DNA of 64,000 nt. It comes from a virus. Below are positions 49,505 to 60,300 of the stretch, piece by piece. The position numbers and the translations under genes are program-made. Location of the stretch: positions 1 through 64,000 of IMG/VR virus record IMGVR_UViG_3300009790_000004; one strand, 5' to 3'. The notes below the pieces were generated by a model. The model was given only the letters and a program-made list of their open reading frames with translations, was not told the DNA's origin and did not search any database. The stretch's first letter is position 1; each line of letters begins with the position of its first letter.

Positions 49505-50180
49505 TCGTTACAGTACCTACAGTTGGTAGAAATTGTTCTATTGCTGGAACAGGTTCCCATATTGTTTCGCATATCTTACCGTCAGGAGTCAATTTATATT
49601 CTTTAACTTTTTCTGTACCTGCTTGATTCATATCTCCTATTCTTTTAGCATTTAGTGGAGGACATTCTACATCTTCTGCTGTATCTCCTCCAGTTGGAGG
49701 AGGATCTGGAGTGTCTAGATCAGGAGCTGGTGGTGTACCAGTGTCTACTCCATCTGCTTGTGGTTGTTCTTGAGTAATAGTTTGCCAAGTTAGTTCTCTA
49801 TAATCATAGTCAGGTGGTTCATAGTATGGAGCACCAGCATCACACAATACTACATTTCCTTTGGGGTCATCATTGACCAGCATTTTATTTTTATTTCCTT
49901 CAAACTTAGTATTATTCTCCTTACTTACCTTAACACAACCAGGCATATTAACAATAGGAGTTCCAACTCTTTCAGTAACAGGAACTACTACTGGTATTGC
50001 TTGAGATGGTTCTACTAACCATATGCGAGCATTAGCAATATTATTAACACCAACTCTTTGTATATTTGTATTACCAATTCTTCTAGATCCAATAAATTGG
50101 ATACCAGCATTGTCAACTCGTATCAGGGGAATACCAGTACCGTTAACTTCTACCTTAGGTATATTGTTAATTTCGCTCAT
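49254..50180 (-). CDS. Conserved cyanophage structural-type protein with Lys-rich tail (308 aa)
   Basis: Residues 1-75 are a short-repeat beta region (VNGTGIPLIRVDNAGIQFIG), the middle is proline-rich and disordered (PPAPDLDTPDPPPTGG), residues about 225-250 are a hydrophobic helix (ASIAAVATTSALLAKPLADL), and the C-terminus is basic (FGKKKKTLKK). The last 250 bases overlap the plus-strand exported gene tail-to-tail. The N-terminal repeats resemble fibre or scaffold proteins. Function unknown. Confidence 0.68.
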   Translation of the reverse strand: MSEINNIPKVEVNGTGIPLIRVDNAGIQFIGSRRIGNTNIQRVGVNNIANARIWLVEPSQAIPVVVPVTERVGTPIVNMPGCVKVSKENNTKFEGNKNKMLVNDDPKGNVVLCDAGAPYYEPPDYDYRELTWQTITQEQPQADGVDTGTPPAPDLDTPDPPPTGGDTAEDVECPPLNAKRIGDMNQAGTEKVKEYKLTPDGKICETIWEPVPAIEQFLPTVGTVTTTASIAAVATTSALLAKPLADLLLKVVKPIVKKVMTKVKTMLGQTPHRPNLSEQMTNRYREKKGMLPLNFGKKKKTLKKEPSN

Positions 50181-50433
50181 TTGGTACTACTTGCTTATAA
50201 TTTTTATCAGGGATTTGTAATCCTTTAACAGGACCAGATGATTTTGGCCAAGCATTCACTAATTGTAGATATACTTCTTCTCTAACAACTTTCCTAATTT
50301 TTTCTATTTGAGCATCTTCTCGTTTTTGAGGACCACCAGTTTGCTGGTCAATGACATGGTTACCACCAACTAATGCACCAGTACCAACTACTGCTACTGC
50401 TGTTCCTGTGGATGCTATCTTTTGTAAATCCAT
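50167..50433 (-). CDS. Small membrane-anchored protein (88 aa)
   Basis: It has a small-residue hydrophobic segment near the N-terminus (TGTAVAVVGTGALVGG) followed by a charged helical region (EKIRKVVREEVYLQL) and a polar tail. It overlaps the next minus-strand gene by 14 bases and has a minus-strand late promoter 20 bases upstream. Function unknown. Confidence 0.62.
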   Translation of the reverse strand: MDLQKIASTGTAVAVVGTGALVGGNHVIDQQTGGPQKREDAQIEKIRKVVREEVYLQLVNAWPKSSGPVKGLQIPDKNYKQVVPNERN

Positions 50434-50452
50434 CTATTTAGCGTTACCGATG

Positions 50453-50460
50453 TATTTATC
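50453..50460 (-). promoter_or_regulatory. Late promoter (GATAAATA, minus strand)
   Basis: TATTTATC on the plus strand, 20 bases before the 88-residue gene. It forms a divergent pair with the plus-strand box at 50465. Confidence 0.65.
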
Positions 50461-50464
50461 GTTG

Positions 50465-50472
50465 ACTAAATA
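50465..50472 (+). promoter_or_regulatory. Late promoter variant (ACTAAATA)
   Basis: It lies 33 bases before the giant fibre gene at 50505 and 5 bases from a divergent late box. Confidence 0.55.
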
Positions 50473-50504
50473 ACAGGAGCAAGTACTTTCTTGAACCTGA
50501 AGAG

Positions 50505-53500
50505 ATGCCACTTAATAAGTTAGAGAATTTTATCAAGAATACTGAGGGTAAGATTCTCTATGTAAATCCAAATGATTTGGATGCAACAGACAGTATTACT
50601 AATCAGGGTAATTCCCTGACGAAACCCTTTAGGACTATTCAGAGAGCACTACTAGAGTCTGCTCGGTTCTCCTATCAGACTGGATTCGATAACGATATAA
50701 ACGATAAGACTACTATACTATTATTTCCTGGTGATCACTATGTAGATAACAGACCAGGATTTGCTATTAAGAAAGATCCAAGCGATCCTACAAGGGCAGT
50801 TGGCATATCTCCCTTAGGTTCTCAGACACTTGCTACTGCTGAATTTGGATTAGATTTATCTTCAGAATTTGATCTTACTGTAGAAAATAATATACTTTAT
50901 AGATTCAACTCAGTACATGGTGGAATTATAGTACCTCGTGGTACTTCTATTGTAGGTCTGGACTTAAGAAAGACTAAGGTATATCCTTTATATGTACCTA
51001 ACCCTACAGATGAGGATGTTCCTAATACATCTCTGTTTAGAATAACTGGTAACTGCTATTTCTGGCAGTTCTCTATGTTTGATGGTAAGGGTGATCGTTT
51101 AGTATATACTGATCATCAACAATTTAATGATGATAACAGATCATTCCCAATATTCTCTCACCACAAATTAACATGCTTTGAGTATGCTGATGGTATTAAT
51201 GATGTTAAGGGATATGAGGCTACTGACCTTAGCATGTATTACTATAAGCTAAGTTATGCTTATCAGGAACCAACAGGTCGTGCTGTTACATATGAATGGC
51301 CAGACAATGAAGGAGATTTTGATACAGTTCGTCCAGAGTATGAGATTGTTGGTGCTTTAGGAAGTGATCCTTTAGAAATTGCAAGTATTATCTCTGGTGA
51401 TGGTAACACTGCTACATCTCAAGTTACTGTAACTACTCAGCAACCACATAAGTTGAGTGAAGGTACTCCAATTAAGATTAGTGGAGTTAATGTATCACAA
51501 TATAATATTTCTACTATTGTACAGTCTATTGTAAATGCTACTACATTTACATACACACTATCAACATTCCCTAATAATTTACCAGCTACACCATCTAATA
51601 TTGCCAATGCAGTAGCAACAATTGAATCTGATACTGTTACTGGTGCATCTCCTTATATCTTTAACTGTTCATTGAGATCAGTATATGGTATGCAGGGTAT
51701 GATTTGTGACGGTTCAGTAGCTACTGGTTTCCGTTCAATGGTTGTTGCCCAGTTTACTGGTATCTCACTACAGAAAGATGACAGGGCATTTGTTAAGTAT
51801 AATCCAGAATCGAGATTGTATGAAGGAATTACATATCAAAAAGTTACTGGTGCAGATTTAAGTGCTCAGTCTTCTTCTACTAATGCTGCAACTGTTTATC
51901 ACTTAGATTCTGGTGCAGTTTATAGACAAGGGTGGGAACAAACTCATGTTACTATCAGAGATAATGCTGTTGTACAGATAGTTTCTGTGTTCGCTATTGG
52001 TTATAATGCTCATTTCTTAGGTTTAAGTGGTGCTGACGCATCTATTACTAACTCTAACTCCAACTTCGGACAATTTGCTTTAGTTGGTGATGGATTTAGA
52101 CCTGATGCATTCCCAAGAGATGACCAAGGATATATTACACATATTACTACTCCTCAATCTGTAGATACATCTGCTGCAAAAATTGATAGTGTCAGTTTCT
52201 ATCAGTTAGATGTTGATAAGACTAAACAAGTAGGATTATCAAGTCACTTATACATCTTCTCCTTTGATAAGGAAGATGATCCCCCTCTAAGTTTATCTCA
52301 GGGATTCAGAGTTGGTGCTAGGCACGATGAAAAATTATATGTTTCTATTGGAACAACAGATTATACTGCTAATGTCTTAATGCTTGAGAACAAGCTAGAG
52401 ACTTCTGGTATTAATACTGCTGCTCTTGGTAGCCAAAATGCTGTTAAGAAGAGTAAGGCAACAACACCTAATACATTATTCCAGATGACCGTTGATACTA
52501 TCGGTCTAGTTACTGGTGAAAAGATAAGAATCTTTAGTGATGATGGTGACTTACCTGAGAACATTGAATTTAATAAGATATACTATGCTATTGTAGTATC
52601 TGCTACTAATATTAAGATTGCGTCAACATTCTCCAACGCTATTAATGATGTTCCTATTGAAATATATGGTGGTACTAAACTTAGAGTTGAAAGTAGAGTA
52701 TCTGATAAGGAAAGTAATGATATTGGACATCCTATTCAGTGGGATGCTACGCAAAGTAGGTGGTTTATTCATGTTGACACAAACAATGGAGTATATCCAC
52801 AGATACAATCTAATGCTAATTTGATTGGTGTTACTGGTACAAACATAGCACAAATCAAGAGGTATGAAGATAAGAGATCTATTGAGGATAAACTCTATAA
52901 GATCCGTTATGTTATTCCTAAGGAAGCAACTAACTCAAGAGATCCTGTTGATGGATTCATATTACAGAGTTCTTCATTAGCAGGATATGCTAAGACTTCT
53001 GATCCTTCTGCTACAACTATTACTGTTGGTGATAATAACTTCTCTAGAAATCCTGGATTTATTGCATTTGTTAGTGAGTCCTCTAGTGTAGTAACTGTTA
53101 GAACTGAGCAGAAGCATAATGTAGAAGTTGGTGACATTGTTAGGGTACAGGATGTTAAGGATTCTAATAATACTTCTGGTGCTGATGGTGTAGGATACAA
53201 TGGATTCTTTGAGGTAACTGCTCTTATTGATGCTTATCAATTTGCACATGGAACCACTGATATTAATGGCGTTGAAAGAAACACTGGTACATTTGTAGAT
53301 ACTACTAATAGTAGAAATCTATTCCAACCAAGATTCTCTATCAATGACAATAAGAAGAACTTTAATGTTTATCGTGTTAATGTAGTAGAACCTTATGTTT
53401 CTGGTGCAAATGATGGTGTCTATGTCTTAGATTTATTGAGTTGTGATTATGCACCACCTCAAGAGTTTACTAGTAAGAAGTATAAGCAGAATGTTACTTA

Positions 53501-55751
53501 TCTGTATCCACAACAGGATAGAGATAATATTGTAGAGAATTCTCCTGCTGCTGTATCATTTGCTCGTAGAGAACCATTAGGAAAAGTTGATCTTAATGCT
53601 TTAAGTAATTCTCTAACCAGAGAAACACTTGATAAGTTTAATAAGACATTTAATATTGGTTATGGTATTTCAGCAGTCAGTGAAGTATCTGCTGGTGTAT
53701 GTACGATTACATTTGATAATCAGCATGACTTTAATGGACTTGCTACTCATGAGAATCTAGTAACTAGTGTTGGATATGCTGTAACTACAGAGTATAATAC
53801 TAGGTTACTTAATGGTGGTAATTGGGATGGTGCAACTGCAACTGTAACAGTTGGTGTTGGATCTACTACTATCACTGGATTTGAAGTATTCTCACCTGGA
53901 TCTGGATTCCAAGGTGGTGAGACATTAACTCTTGAAGGATTCTCTGGAGCAAGTATTGGAGTTCCTACATCTGGTATTTCTAATGCTGTTGGTGATGTTG
54001 TTGCTATTACTGGAATTGGAACTACATCTGATGGATTGTTTAGAATAACATCTGTACCTAATAAGAATAGTATTGCTATTGCTGTAACTGCTGGTGATCC
54101 TATTGCTATTGAAGGACAATATCTATTCAGAAGTGGTCCTTCTGTTTCTATTGCTTCTACTCATTTTGATATTACAACTGGTATAACAACTATTACTACA
54201 TCTACTCCTCATGGTTTGAGGAAGGGATCTAAGTTTAGGGTTGTTGATACTAATAGTAATAAGATAGGTGAATATCTAGTATCAACTATTGCAGGAATTA
54301 ATACATTCACTACTACAACTGTTAGTGATATTAATTATGCTGCTGGTCACAAACTATATCAACAGACATATGCTGCACACAATCAATCAGTAGAAATTAG
54401 TGAAGCTATTGGTTCAAGATACCAAAACTTATATGCAGGTGAGACCGCAACACTTAAAGAAGCAGTTACTAACCTTTCTACTACAATTAGGGTTCAAGTT
54501 CCTAATTCTGGTATTGGTACTGATCTAAGATTTAAATTAGGTGAGTACATTGAAATAGACAAGGAGATTGTAAGGGTTTCAGAGCAAGGACTCGTAGGTG
54601 CTGGTAACGACTCTCTTAATGTTATTAGAGGTGTTCTTGGTACATTACCTGCTCCTCATGTTAGTGGTGCATTAATTAGAAAAGTAAATGCTCTCGCTGT
54701 TGAGATGCGTAGACCATCTATTCTTCGTGCATCTGGTCACACATTTGAATATCTTGGTTATGGTCCAGGTAACTATTCAACTGGTTTACCTCAGGTACAA
54801 AACAGAACTCTATCAGATGATGAAGAGTATCTAGCACAGGCACAAGAAAGATCTGCTGGTGTTGTTGTTTATACTGGTTTGAATAACGAGGGTGATTTCT
54901 ACATTGGTAATAAGAGGATCTCTTCTTCCAGTGGTAAAGAAACATCATTTGGTATTCCTATTCCTAGTGTTACTGGTGAGGCAGTATCTACCAACTCTGT
55001 AGTATTTGATGAAGTTATTGTTCGTCAAAGAATCATTGTTGAAGGTGGTCCTCAGCAAAATATATTATCTCAGTTTGATGGTCCTGTAGCATTCTCTAAT
55101 GATGTTAGTTTCACTGATGATATGGTCACAAGTGGTACTGTAGAATTAGGTGGAACTATTGATATTACTGGTACATTCCCTAGCGGTGCTAAGTTGAACT
55201 GTGTTATTGTTGGTGTTGGTACTAATAAATCTGAAATTACTACTGATCCTGCATGTTCATCTGATCTTGTACTTAATGCTGCTCCTGGTTTCTCTGTTGC
55301 TATTGCAACTGATACAAGATATACTGCTGATGTAGTATTTGATAATCAGGTTACATTTAATGGATTTACATCATTCACTCAGAATGTTTACTCAACTGCT
55401 GGATTCGTCACATTCTGTGGTGGTCCTCTACATTGCTGTGATGATATTGTCGCATTCTATGGTCAATCATCTGATGCTACATTAAAAGATAATATTGCTA
55501 CATTAGATAATCCACTTGAAAAAGTAATGCAGATTCGTGGTACTGAGTTTGATTGGAAGGATGGTAATCCTAACTATCAAGGACATGACATTGGAGTTAT
55601 CGCTCAAGATGTCGAATCAGTGTTACCTGATGCAGTATCTACAAAACCAGACGGAACTAAAGGCGTTCATTACAACAAATTAATTCCTCTACTTATTGAA
55701 GCAGTCAAGGATCTTTCCAAACAGGTGGATGATCTGAGCTCAGATAAATAA
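50505..55751 (+). CDS. Giant fibre-like protein with S74 intramolecular chaperone (1748 aa)
   Basis: The first 250 residues form a region conserved in cyanophages (KILYVNPNDLDATDSI, FRTIQRALLESARFSY). It is followed by a beta-rich body and a SGTVELGGTIDITGTF section. The last 93 residues are a Peptidase S74 chaperone: SDATLKDNI (Ser1656, Lys1661), GTEFDWKDG, DIGVIAQDVESVLPDAV and VHYNKLIPLLIEAVKDL. Such domains trimerise the fibre and cut themselves off before the Ser. It has its own divergent late promoter. Confidence 0.88.
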   Translation: MPLNKLENFIKNTEGKILYVNPNDLDATDSITNQGNSLTKPFRTIQRALLESARFSYQTGFDNDINDKTTILLFPGDHYVDNRPGFAIKKDPSDPTRAVGISPLGSQTLATAEFGLDLSSEFDLTVENNILYRFNSVHGGIIVPRGTSIVGLDLRKTKVYPLYVPNPTDEDVPNTSLFRITGNCYFWQFSMFDGKGDRLVYTDHQQFNDDNRSFPIFSHHKLTCFEYADGINDVKGYEATDLSMYYYKLSYAYQEPTGRAVTYEWPDNEGDFDTVRPEYEIVGALGSDPLEIASIISGDGNTATSQVTVTTQQPHKLSEGTPIKISGVNVSQYNISTIVQSIVNATTFTYTLSTFPNNLPATPSNIANAVATIESDTVTGASPYIFNCSLRSVYGMQGMICDGSVATGFRSMVVAQFTGISLQKDDRAFVKYNPESRLYEGITYQKVTGADLSAQSSSTNAATVYHLDSGAVYRQGWEQTHVTIRDNAVVQIVSVFAIGYNAHFLGLSGADASITNSNSNFGQFALVGDGFRPDAFPRDDQGYITHITTPQSVDTSAAKIDSVSFYQLDVDKTKQVGLSSHLYIFSFDKEDDPPLSLSQGFRVGARHDEKLYVSIGTTDYTANVLMLENKLETSGINTAALGSQNAVKKSKATTPNTLFQMTVDTIGLVTGEKIRIFSDDGDLPENIEFNKIYYAIVVSATNIKIASTFSNAINDVPIEIYGGTKLRVESRVSDKESNDIGHPIQWDATQSRWFIHVDTNNGVYPQIQSNANLIGVTGTNIAQIKRYEDKRSIEDKLYKIRYVIPKEATNSRDPVDGFILQSSSLAGYAKTSDPSATTITVGDNNFSRNPGFIAFVSESSSVVTVRTEQKHNVEVGDIVRVQDVKDSNNTSGADGVGYNGFFEVTALIDAYQFAHGTTDINGVERNTGTFVDTTNSRNLFQPRFSINDNKKNFNVYRVNVVEPYVSGANDGVYVLDLLSCDYAPPQEFTSKKYKQNVTYLYPQQDRDNIVENSPAAVSFARREPLGKVDLNALSNSLTRETLDKFNKTFNIGYGISAVSEVSAGVCTITFDNQHDFNGLATHENLVTSVGYAVTTEYNTRLLNGGNWDGATATVTVGVGSTTITGFEVFSPGSGFQGGETLTLEGFSGASIGVPTSGISNAVGDVVAITGIGTTSDGLFRITSVPNKNSIAIAVTAGDPIAIEGQYLFRSGPSVSIASTHFDITTGITTITTSTPHGLRKGSKFRVVDTNSNKIGEYLVSTIAGINTFTTTTVSDINYAAGHKLYQQTYAAHNQSVEISEAIGSRYQNLYAGETATLKEAVTNLSTTIRVQVPNSGIGTDLRFKLGEYIEIDKEIVRVSEQGLVGAGNDSLNVIRGVLGTLPAPHVSGALIRKVNALAVEMRRPSILRASGHTFEYLGYGPGNYSTGLPQVQNRTLSDDEEYLAQAQERSAGVVVYTGLNNEGDFYIGNKRISSSSGKETSFGIPIPSVTGEAVSTNSVVFDEVIVRQRIIVEGGPQQNILSQFDGPVAFSNDVSFTDDMVTSGTVELGGTIDITGTFPSGAKLNCVIVGVGTNKSEITTDPACSSDLVLNAAPGFSVAIATDTRYTADVVFDNQVTFNGFTSFTQNVYSTAGFVTFCGGPLHCCDDIVAFYGQSSDATLKDNIATLDNPLEKVMQIRGTEFDWKDGNPNYQGHDIGVIAQDVESVLPDAVSTKPDGTKGVHYNKLIPLLIEAVKDLSKQVDDLSSDK
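55743..55750 (+). promoter_or_regulatory. Late promoter (GATAAATA)
   Basis: It overlaps the TAA stop of the 1748-residue fibre, 28 bases before the next fibre gene. Confidence 0.7.
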
Positions 55752-55777
55752 TAAAAAGGTCTCCTTAGCATAAGATA

Positions 55778-58579
55778 ATGCCTACCAATTATAAGACTAT
55801 CATTAACTTTAGAGATGGTATCCAGGTCGATGCCAATGATCTGATCTCTAACAATGGACTGGTAGGTATCGGGACCACCATTCCAAGACAAGAACTTGAT
55901 GTCCGAGGATCAATGATCGTTGAAGATCAAACTGATCTCAGACATTTGAATGTTGTTGGACAATCTACATTTTATGGTAATGTTAATCTTGGTGTTGGAT
56001 ACTCGGTAGGTATAGGAACTACAATTCCTGAAGCAACATTCCAAGTTGGTGTAGGAACTACAGGATTTACGGTTGATTCTAATGGTAATGTAACTGCTGT
56101 ATTATTCACTGGTTCTGGTGCTAATTTAACTGATCTTCCTACTGCTGTATGGAGTAATCCTGATCCTGGTGTTGGTAGTACGATTAATGCTTTCAGACCT
56201 GTTGGAATTTACACTACATTACCTCAAGCAGACTTTACTGTTGGTGATGTAATTGCATTTGATGCTATTAGTGGTGTAGGTACATTTGAACAAGTATCTG
56301 CTAAGAAATTGAACCTGACTGGTAATGCCATGCAGGGTAATATTGATATGGTTGGATCTATTGTAGGTCTTCAATCAATTACTAATGCTAGTGGTATATG
56401 TCAATTTGCTGGTGTTGGTTCGTTTAATGGATTAAATGTTGCATCTGGTGTTATAACTGCAACTGCTGATCGTATGGTAATTAAAGGAGATAGTAAGACT
56501 ATTGACTTTAATCAAGATTTTGTAAATGCTGATAAGAGAGTTGGTGTAAGATTTATTGAGACTTCTACTGGTTCAGGTATTGATGATAAGGTTGTTAGTC
56601 AGATATTATATAATGGTGGAGTAACTGGTACTGGTGGTACTGAGAGTGGACAGATAGAAATATGGGGTGATAATGGTACTGATAATGTTCCCAGAGTAAT
56701 AATAACAAGGGAAGCAAATGTAGGTATTGGTACATCAAGATCAAGAGGATTTAATTTAGATGTAGTTGGAACTGGTACAGTCACAGGTACTCTTGGTGCT
56801 GCTGGTGGATTCCTTGGTAATCTAGTTGGTGATATTGATGGAGTTGCTACAGTAGCAGCAGGATTAACGAACAGTCCAGATATTACGATAGATGAGTTAA
56901 ATTCTCTTGGTATTAATAGTATATTCATTAGAAATACTGGTGTATCTACATTTGGTGGAGAACTTAAGGTAGGTAATTTCCTTGGTGTTGGTGATACTAC
57001 ATCTACTCTTAATAAGGGTATGGGTGTTATTGGTGGTGCTGATTTCTCAGGTGGTGGTTCATTTGGTGGTGACTTAACAGTTCAAGGAGATTTATCTATT
57101 GGTGGTACATTTGGTGGATCTGTAAGTATTCAGGATGTTACTGCTGGTGAGATTATTGCTACAGGTATTATTTCAGGTACTACATCATCTAGTGCTGTAC
57201 TACATGATACAACAATAACAGGTAATGTAACTCAGGTAGCAGGTAAGAATTTCGCAGTTGGTCAGAATCTTGCCATTGGTGGAACAACTACATTTGGACC
57301 TCAAATAAACTTTGGTGATGCAACTACTGTAGTATCTGCTGCTGGAACACTTAATGCTAATTTGAGTGGTATTATTACAACGACTAAGATTGATGTTGGT
57401 GATATTACTATTACTGGTGACTTATCATATACTGGTGGAAGTATAGCAACATTTGGACAGATATTATTAGATGGTCCTGCTGGATTTGTATCTTGCAAAT
57501 CTCTTGACGCATCTACAGGTATTATTAGTTGTACAGGATTAGACGCTAGAACTGGTCAGATTACTGGTGGTGGAATGAACCTAACAGGTCCAACCACATC
57601 AAATAACTACTTTAGATCAACTGCTGGTGTATCATCATTCTTTGATGTTGATATAACTGGAGGTACTAATAGTAATCTTAGGTTAACAAGACTAGGATTC
57701 AATACTGCTTTATCTGATCTAGGTATTACTGAAGGTATTGCTCTCTGGGATAATGCTGAGATATTTGTTAAGGATTCTCCTGCTGGTGGTATTGGAATTG
57801 GAACTACAGCAGGTAAGAGATCTACTAATGTTGGATTATATGTTGGATATGGAAGAGATGCTTCAGGTAACTTTATCAATGGAGAAGCAGTATTTGAAGG
57901 TGGTGTAGGTATTGGTACTAAGGTTGGATGTGATAATGGCAACCAATTAGAAATATACAAAGAGACTACATTCCATTCATGGCATACAGGTCTAGGTGGT
58001 ACTGATGCTGGTCCTGCTCGTATTGGAATTGAGACTAACAGACCACGCACAACTCTTGACTTAGGATTTGTTACTAGTGGATTCTTGAGACTACCATCAT
58101 ATTACAATGGTGATCCTGGATCTACAATGCCAAGTACCACACTTGAAGATCGTGGTTGTATATTCTATGATACAAATAGCAATACACTTCAGGTTCGTGA
58201 GAATAATGGTAATTGGGTTGGACTTGCAACTGTATTATCATTCATTAATGATCCAGGAATATATGTTGAGGAACTTGGATTCTTGGGTGGTGTGCTAACT
58301 GACTCTACACGATCTAATGCTGAAGCAAATGTACATAATATTATTCAACCTTGGGATGAAGTAGGTAACCAGTCAATTGGTTGGGGTACTGCTCATATGT
58401 GGTACAACAAAGATTATAATAAGCACCAGTATAAGACTAATCAAGGAAGTAATAACTCCTACTATAGATCATATGTTTCTACAGGAACATCTGCTATAGA
58501 TATTGAACTAGATAGTGGTGGAACTAAAGTTTATATTACTGTTCCTGGAATCGGTTCATGTACATTTACTCTCGTTTGA
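55778..58579 (+). CDS. Fibre protein with VGIGTT-type repeats (933 aa)
   Basis: The first 120 residues and the middle contain repeated VGIGTTIP and related segments (LVGIGTTIPRQELDVRGS, SVGIGTTIPEATFQVG), the known tail-fibre pattern in which each repeat is one turn of a beta-structure. The central part is Gly/Thr/Ile-rich. The C-terminal domain starts around the RLPSYYNGDPGSTMPS segment and ends with a beta strand (CTFTLV). Several FGGDL-type segments are also seen. A fibre or baseplate-attached protein; no catalysis recognised. Confidence 0.82.
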   Translation: MPTNYKTIINFRDGIQVDANDLISNNGLVGIGTTIPRQELDVRGSMIVEDQTDLRHLNVVGQSTFYGNVNLGVGYSVGIGTTIPEATFQVGVGTTGFTVDSNGNVTAVLFTGSGANLTDLPTAVWSNPDPGVGSTINAFRPVGIYTTLPQADFTVGDVIAFDAISGVGTFEQVSAKKLNLTGNAMQGNIDMVGSIVGLQSITNASGICQFAGVGSFNGLNVASGVITATADRMVIKGDSKTIDFNQDFVNADKRVGVRFIETSTGSGIDDKVVSQILYNGGVTGTGGTESGQIEIWGDNGTDNVPRVIITREANVGIGTSRSRGFNLDVVGTGTVTGTLGAAGGFLGNLVGDIDGVATVAAGLTNSPDITIDELNSLGINSIFIRNTGVSTFGGELKVGNFLGVGDTTSTLNKGMGVIGGADFSGGGSFGGDLTVQGDLSIGGTFGGSVSIQDVTAGEIIATGIISGTTSSSAVLHDTTITGNVTQVAGKNFAVGQNLAIGGTTTFGPQINFGDATTVVSAAGTLNANLSGIITTTKIDVGDITITGDLSYTGGSIATFGQILLDGPAGFVSCKSLDASTGIISCTGLDARTGQITGGGMNLTGPTTSNNYFRSTAGVSSFFDVDITGGTNSNLRLTRLGFNTALSDLGITEGIALWDNAEIFVKDSPAGGIGIGTTAGKRSTNVGLYVGYGRDASGNFINGEAVFEGGVGIGTKVGCDNGNQLEIYKETTFHSWHTGLGGTDAGPARIGIETNRPRTTLDLGFVTSGFLRLPSYYNGDPGSTMPSTTLEDRGCIFYDTNSNTLQVRENNGNWVGLATVLSFINDPGIYVEELGFLGGVLTDSTRSNAEANVHNIIQPWDEVGNQSIGWGTAHMWYNKDYNKHQYKTNQGSNNSYYRSYVSTGTSAIDIELDSGGTKVYITVPGIGSCTFTLV

Positions 58580-58585
58580 TAGACA

Positions 58586-60292
58586 ATGGCAGCAAATAAT
58601 TGGAGCAAGACAACTCAACAGTTATTAACTGGTACACCAGGCACACAGATTTCATTTGGTGAGATTCGTGCTGCTATAGGTGATACTAGCAAACCTCTGT
58701 CTGCTTCTGAATTACATAGACAGACGGATCTTGATGCACCATATGATTTTAGTCAAGGTAAATACCCATCATCAACACCAACTCCACATTTACCTTATGT
58801 TTTAGATTCTACTGAAAATGCTAATGTTCCTACTAGTGGTGCAATAACACCACAAGATGTTAGAGGGGTTATTAAAGAATATGTTATTGAACAGGATGCG
58901 ATGTCAGAGGAGGAGAATTTTAATGTTACTTCTCTTAGTAGTCCTACAACTCCTAGCGTTAATGCTAATTGGAACTCAAATTTAAATAAGAATATAACAA
59001 AGTATCTTAAGATCAAGGGTAGACTTGTTAGTAATTCAATATCAACTCCTGCTGGTACTGCTGATGCACCATCGTCTAACTTAAATGTATATGTAAAAAA
59101 TGCTCCTGCATCTTATGGTGTATATGGTGCTGGTGGTGCTATCAATCAACCAGGCGGACATGCTCTTTCTATTAGTCAACCAGCAGGTCCAGCAATTAGG
59201 AAAGTATTTGTAGAGTGTGAAGGGTCAGATGCTAGGATATATGGCGGTGGAGGAGGTGGTAAGCATGGTGTTGATGGATCGGATGGTTCGCCTGGTAGTG
59301 GAGCAACATCGGGGTCTCCTGGGTCTCCTGGCGGTGGTGGATCAAACGGTAGTCCTGGATCCAATGGATCATCAGGATCTGGTGGAGGCAATGGTTCGCC
59401 TGGATCTCCTGGATCATGGGGATCTCCTGGTATGCAGAGGAGTACATTCCAGCAAAGACAGACTGTACAGAACAGAACAACTAATCAGAGTAGACGAACT
59501 CGTCGTAAGAGATATGGTGGTTGGCCCCGTAGTCGTCGTGGAGGTAAGCAAGAGAGACTATCAACACAAGCAACAAGTAGTGGACAATCAAGAACAACAT
59601 CACAATATAAAGTAGCATGTTTCGGTGGATCTGGTGGTTCAGGTGGTAGCGGTGGATCAGGAGGATCTGGCGGTGGCGGTGGATCAGGAGGATCTGGTGG
59701 ATCAGGTGGTGGAGGAGGTTCAGGAGGATCTGGTGGTCCTGGTGGATACTCTGGAACTGGTGGAGTAAAAGGATATGCTGGTGTTGCTGCTCCTGGTCGT
59801 GGTTGGAATTATAAAACTGGTAACATAGCAGGAACATCTGGAACTCCAGGAACCCCAGGCACTCCTGGCGGTGGTGGTGGACCTGGCACACCTGGAACTC
59901 CTGGAGGTGGAGGACAACCTGGAACTCCAGGCACTCCTGGAGGTGGAGGAGGATCTGGTGGTTCTGGAACTCCTGGAACTCCTGGCGGTTCAGCGAGTTG
60001 TGGTGCAGCATCGCCTGGAACTCCTGGCACACCTGGAACTCCTGGAGGTGGTGGATCAAGTGGATCTGATGGGCAACCTGGGCAACCTGGCGGTGGTGGA
60101 TCTCCTGGAACACCTGGAACTCCAGGTAATGCAGGAACTCCTGGGCAACCTGGCGGACCTGGGCAACCTGGCGGACCTGGCGGTGACTGGGGTGAAGCAG
60201 GTGGTAACAGTGGTGGTGCTGCTGGTCGTGCAGTTAGTGGTAGTAAATATCAAGTCATACCAAACAACGGAGATATTAAGATCATCTACTAA
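58586..60292 (+). CDS. Collagen-like and polyglycine fibre protein (568 aa)
   Basis: The N-terminal 190 residues are ordinary (ASELHRQTDLDAPYDFSQGK). From about residue 210 the protein is built of GSPGSPG, GGSGGSGGSGG and, from about 420 to 520, GTPGTPGTPGGGG and GQPG blocks: collagen Gly-X-Y triplets mixed with polyglycine tracts. A basic Arg-rich segment (residues about 300-340) interrupts. The C-terminus has a GGDWGEAGGNSGGAA tail and a final beta strand. Such polyglycine-rich fibres form adhesin tips in other T4-like phages. A prolyl-hydroxylase-like gene follows. Confidence 0.85.
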   Translation: MAANNWSKTTQQLLTGTPGTQISFGEIRAAIGDTSKPLSASELHRQTDLDAPYDFSQGKYPSSTPTPHLPYVLDSTENANVPTSGAITPQDVRGVIKEYVIEQDAMSEEENFNVTSLSSPTTPSVNANWNSNLNKNITKYLKIKGRLVSNSISTPAGTADAPSSNLNVYVKNAPASYGVYGAGGAINQPGGHALSISQPAGPAIRKVFVECEGSDARIYGGGGGGKHGVDGSDGSPGSGATSGSPGSPGGGGSNGSPGSNGSSGSGGGNGSPGSPGSWGSPGMQRSTFQQRQTVQNRTTNQSRRTRRKRYGGWPRSRRGGKQERLSTQATSSGQSRTTSQYKVACFGGSGGSGGSGGSGGSGGGGGSGGSGGSGGGGGSGGSGGPGGYSGTGGVKGYAGVAAPGRGWNYKTGNIAGTSGTPGTPGTPGGGGGPGTPGTPGGGGQPGTPGTPGGGGGSGGSGTPGTPGGSASCGAASPGTPGTPGTPGGGGSSGSDGQPGQPGGGGSPGTPGTPGNAGTPGQPGGPGQPGGPGGDWGEAGGNSGGAAGRAVSGSKYQVIPNNGDIKIIY

Positions 60293-60300
60293 ATTTCGTT

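Noticed and set aside
59280-60180. Direct DNA repeats as a possible CRISPR array
   Set aside because: Repeats are irregular multiples of 3 and 9 bases encoding Gly-X-Y; there are no equal spacers.
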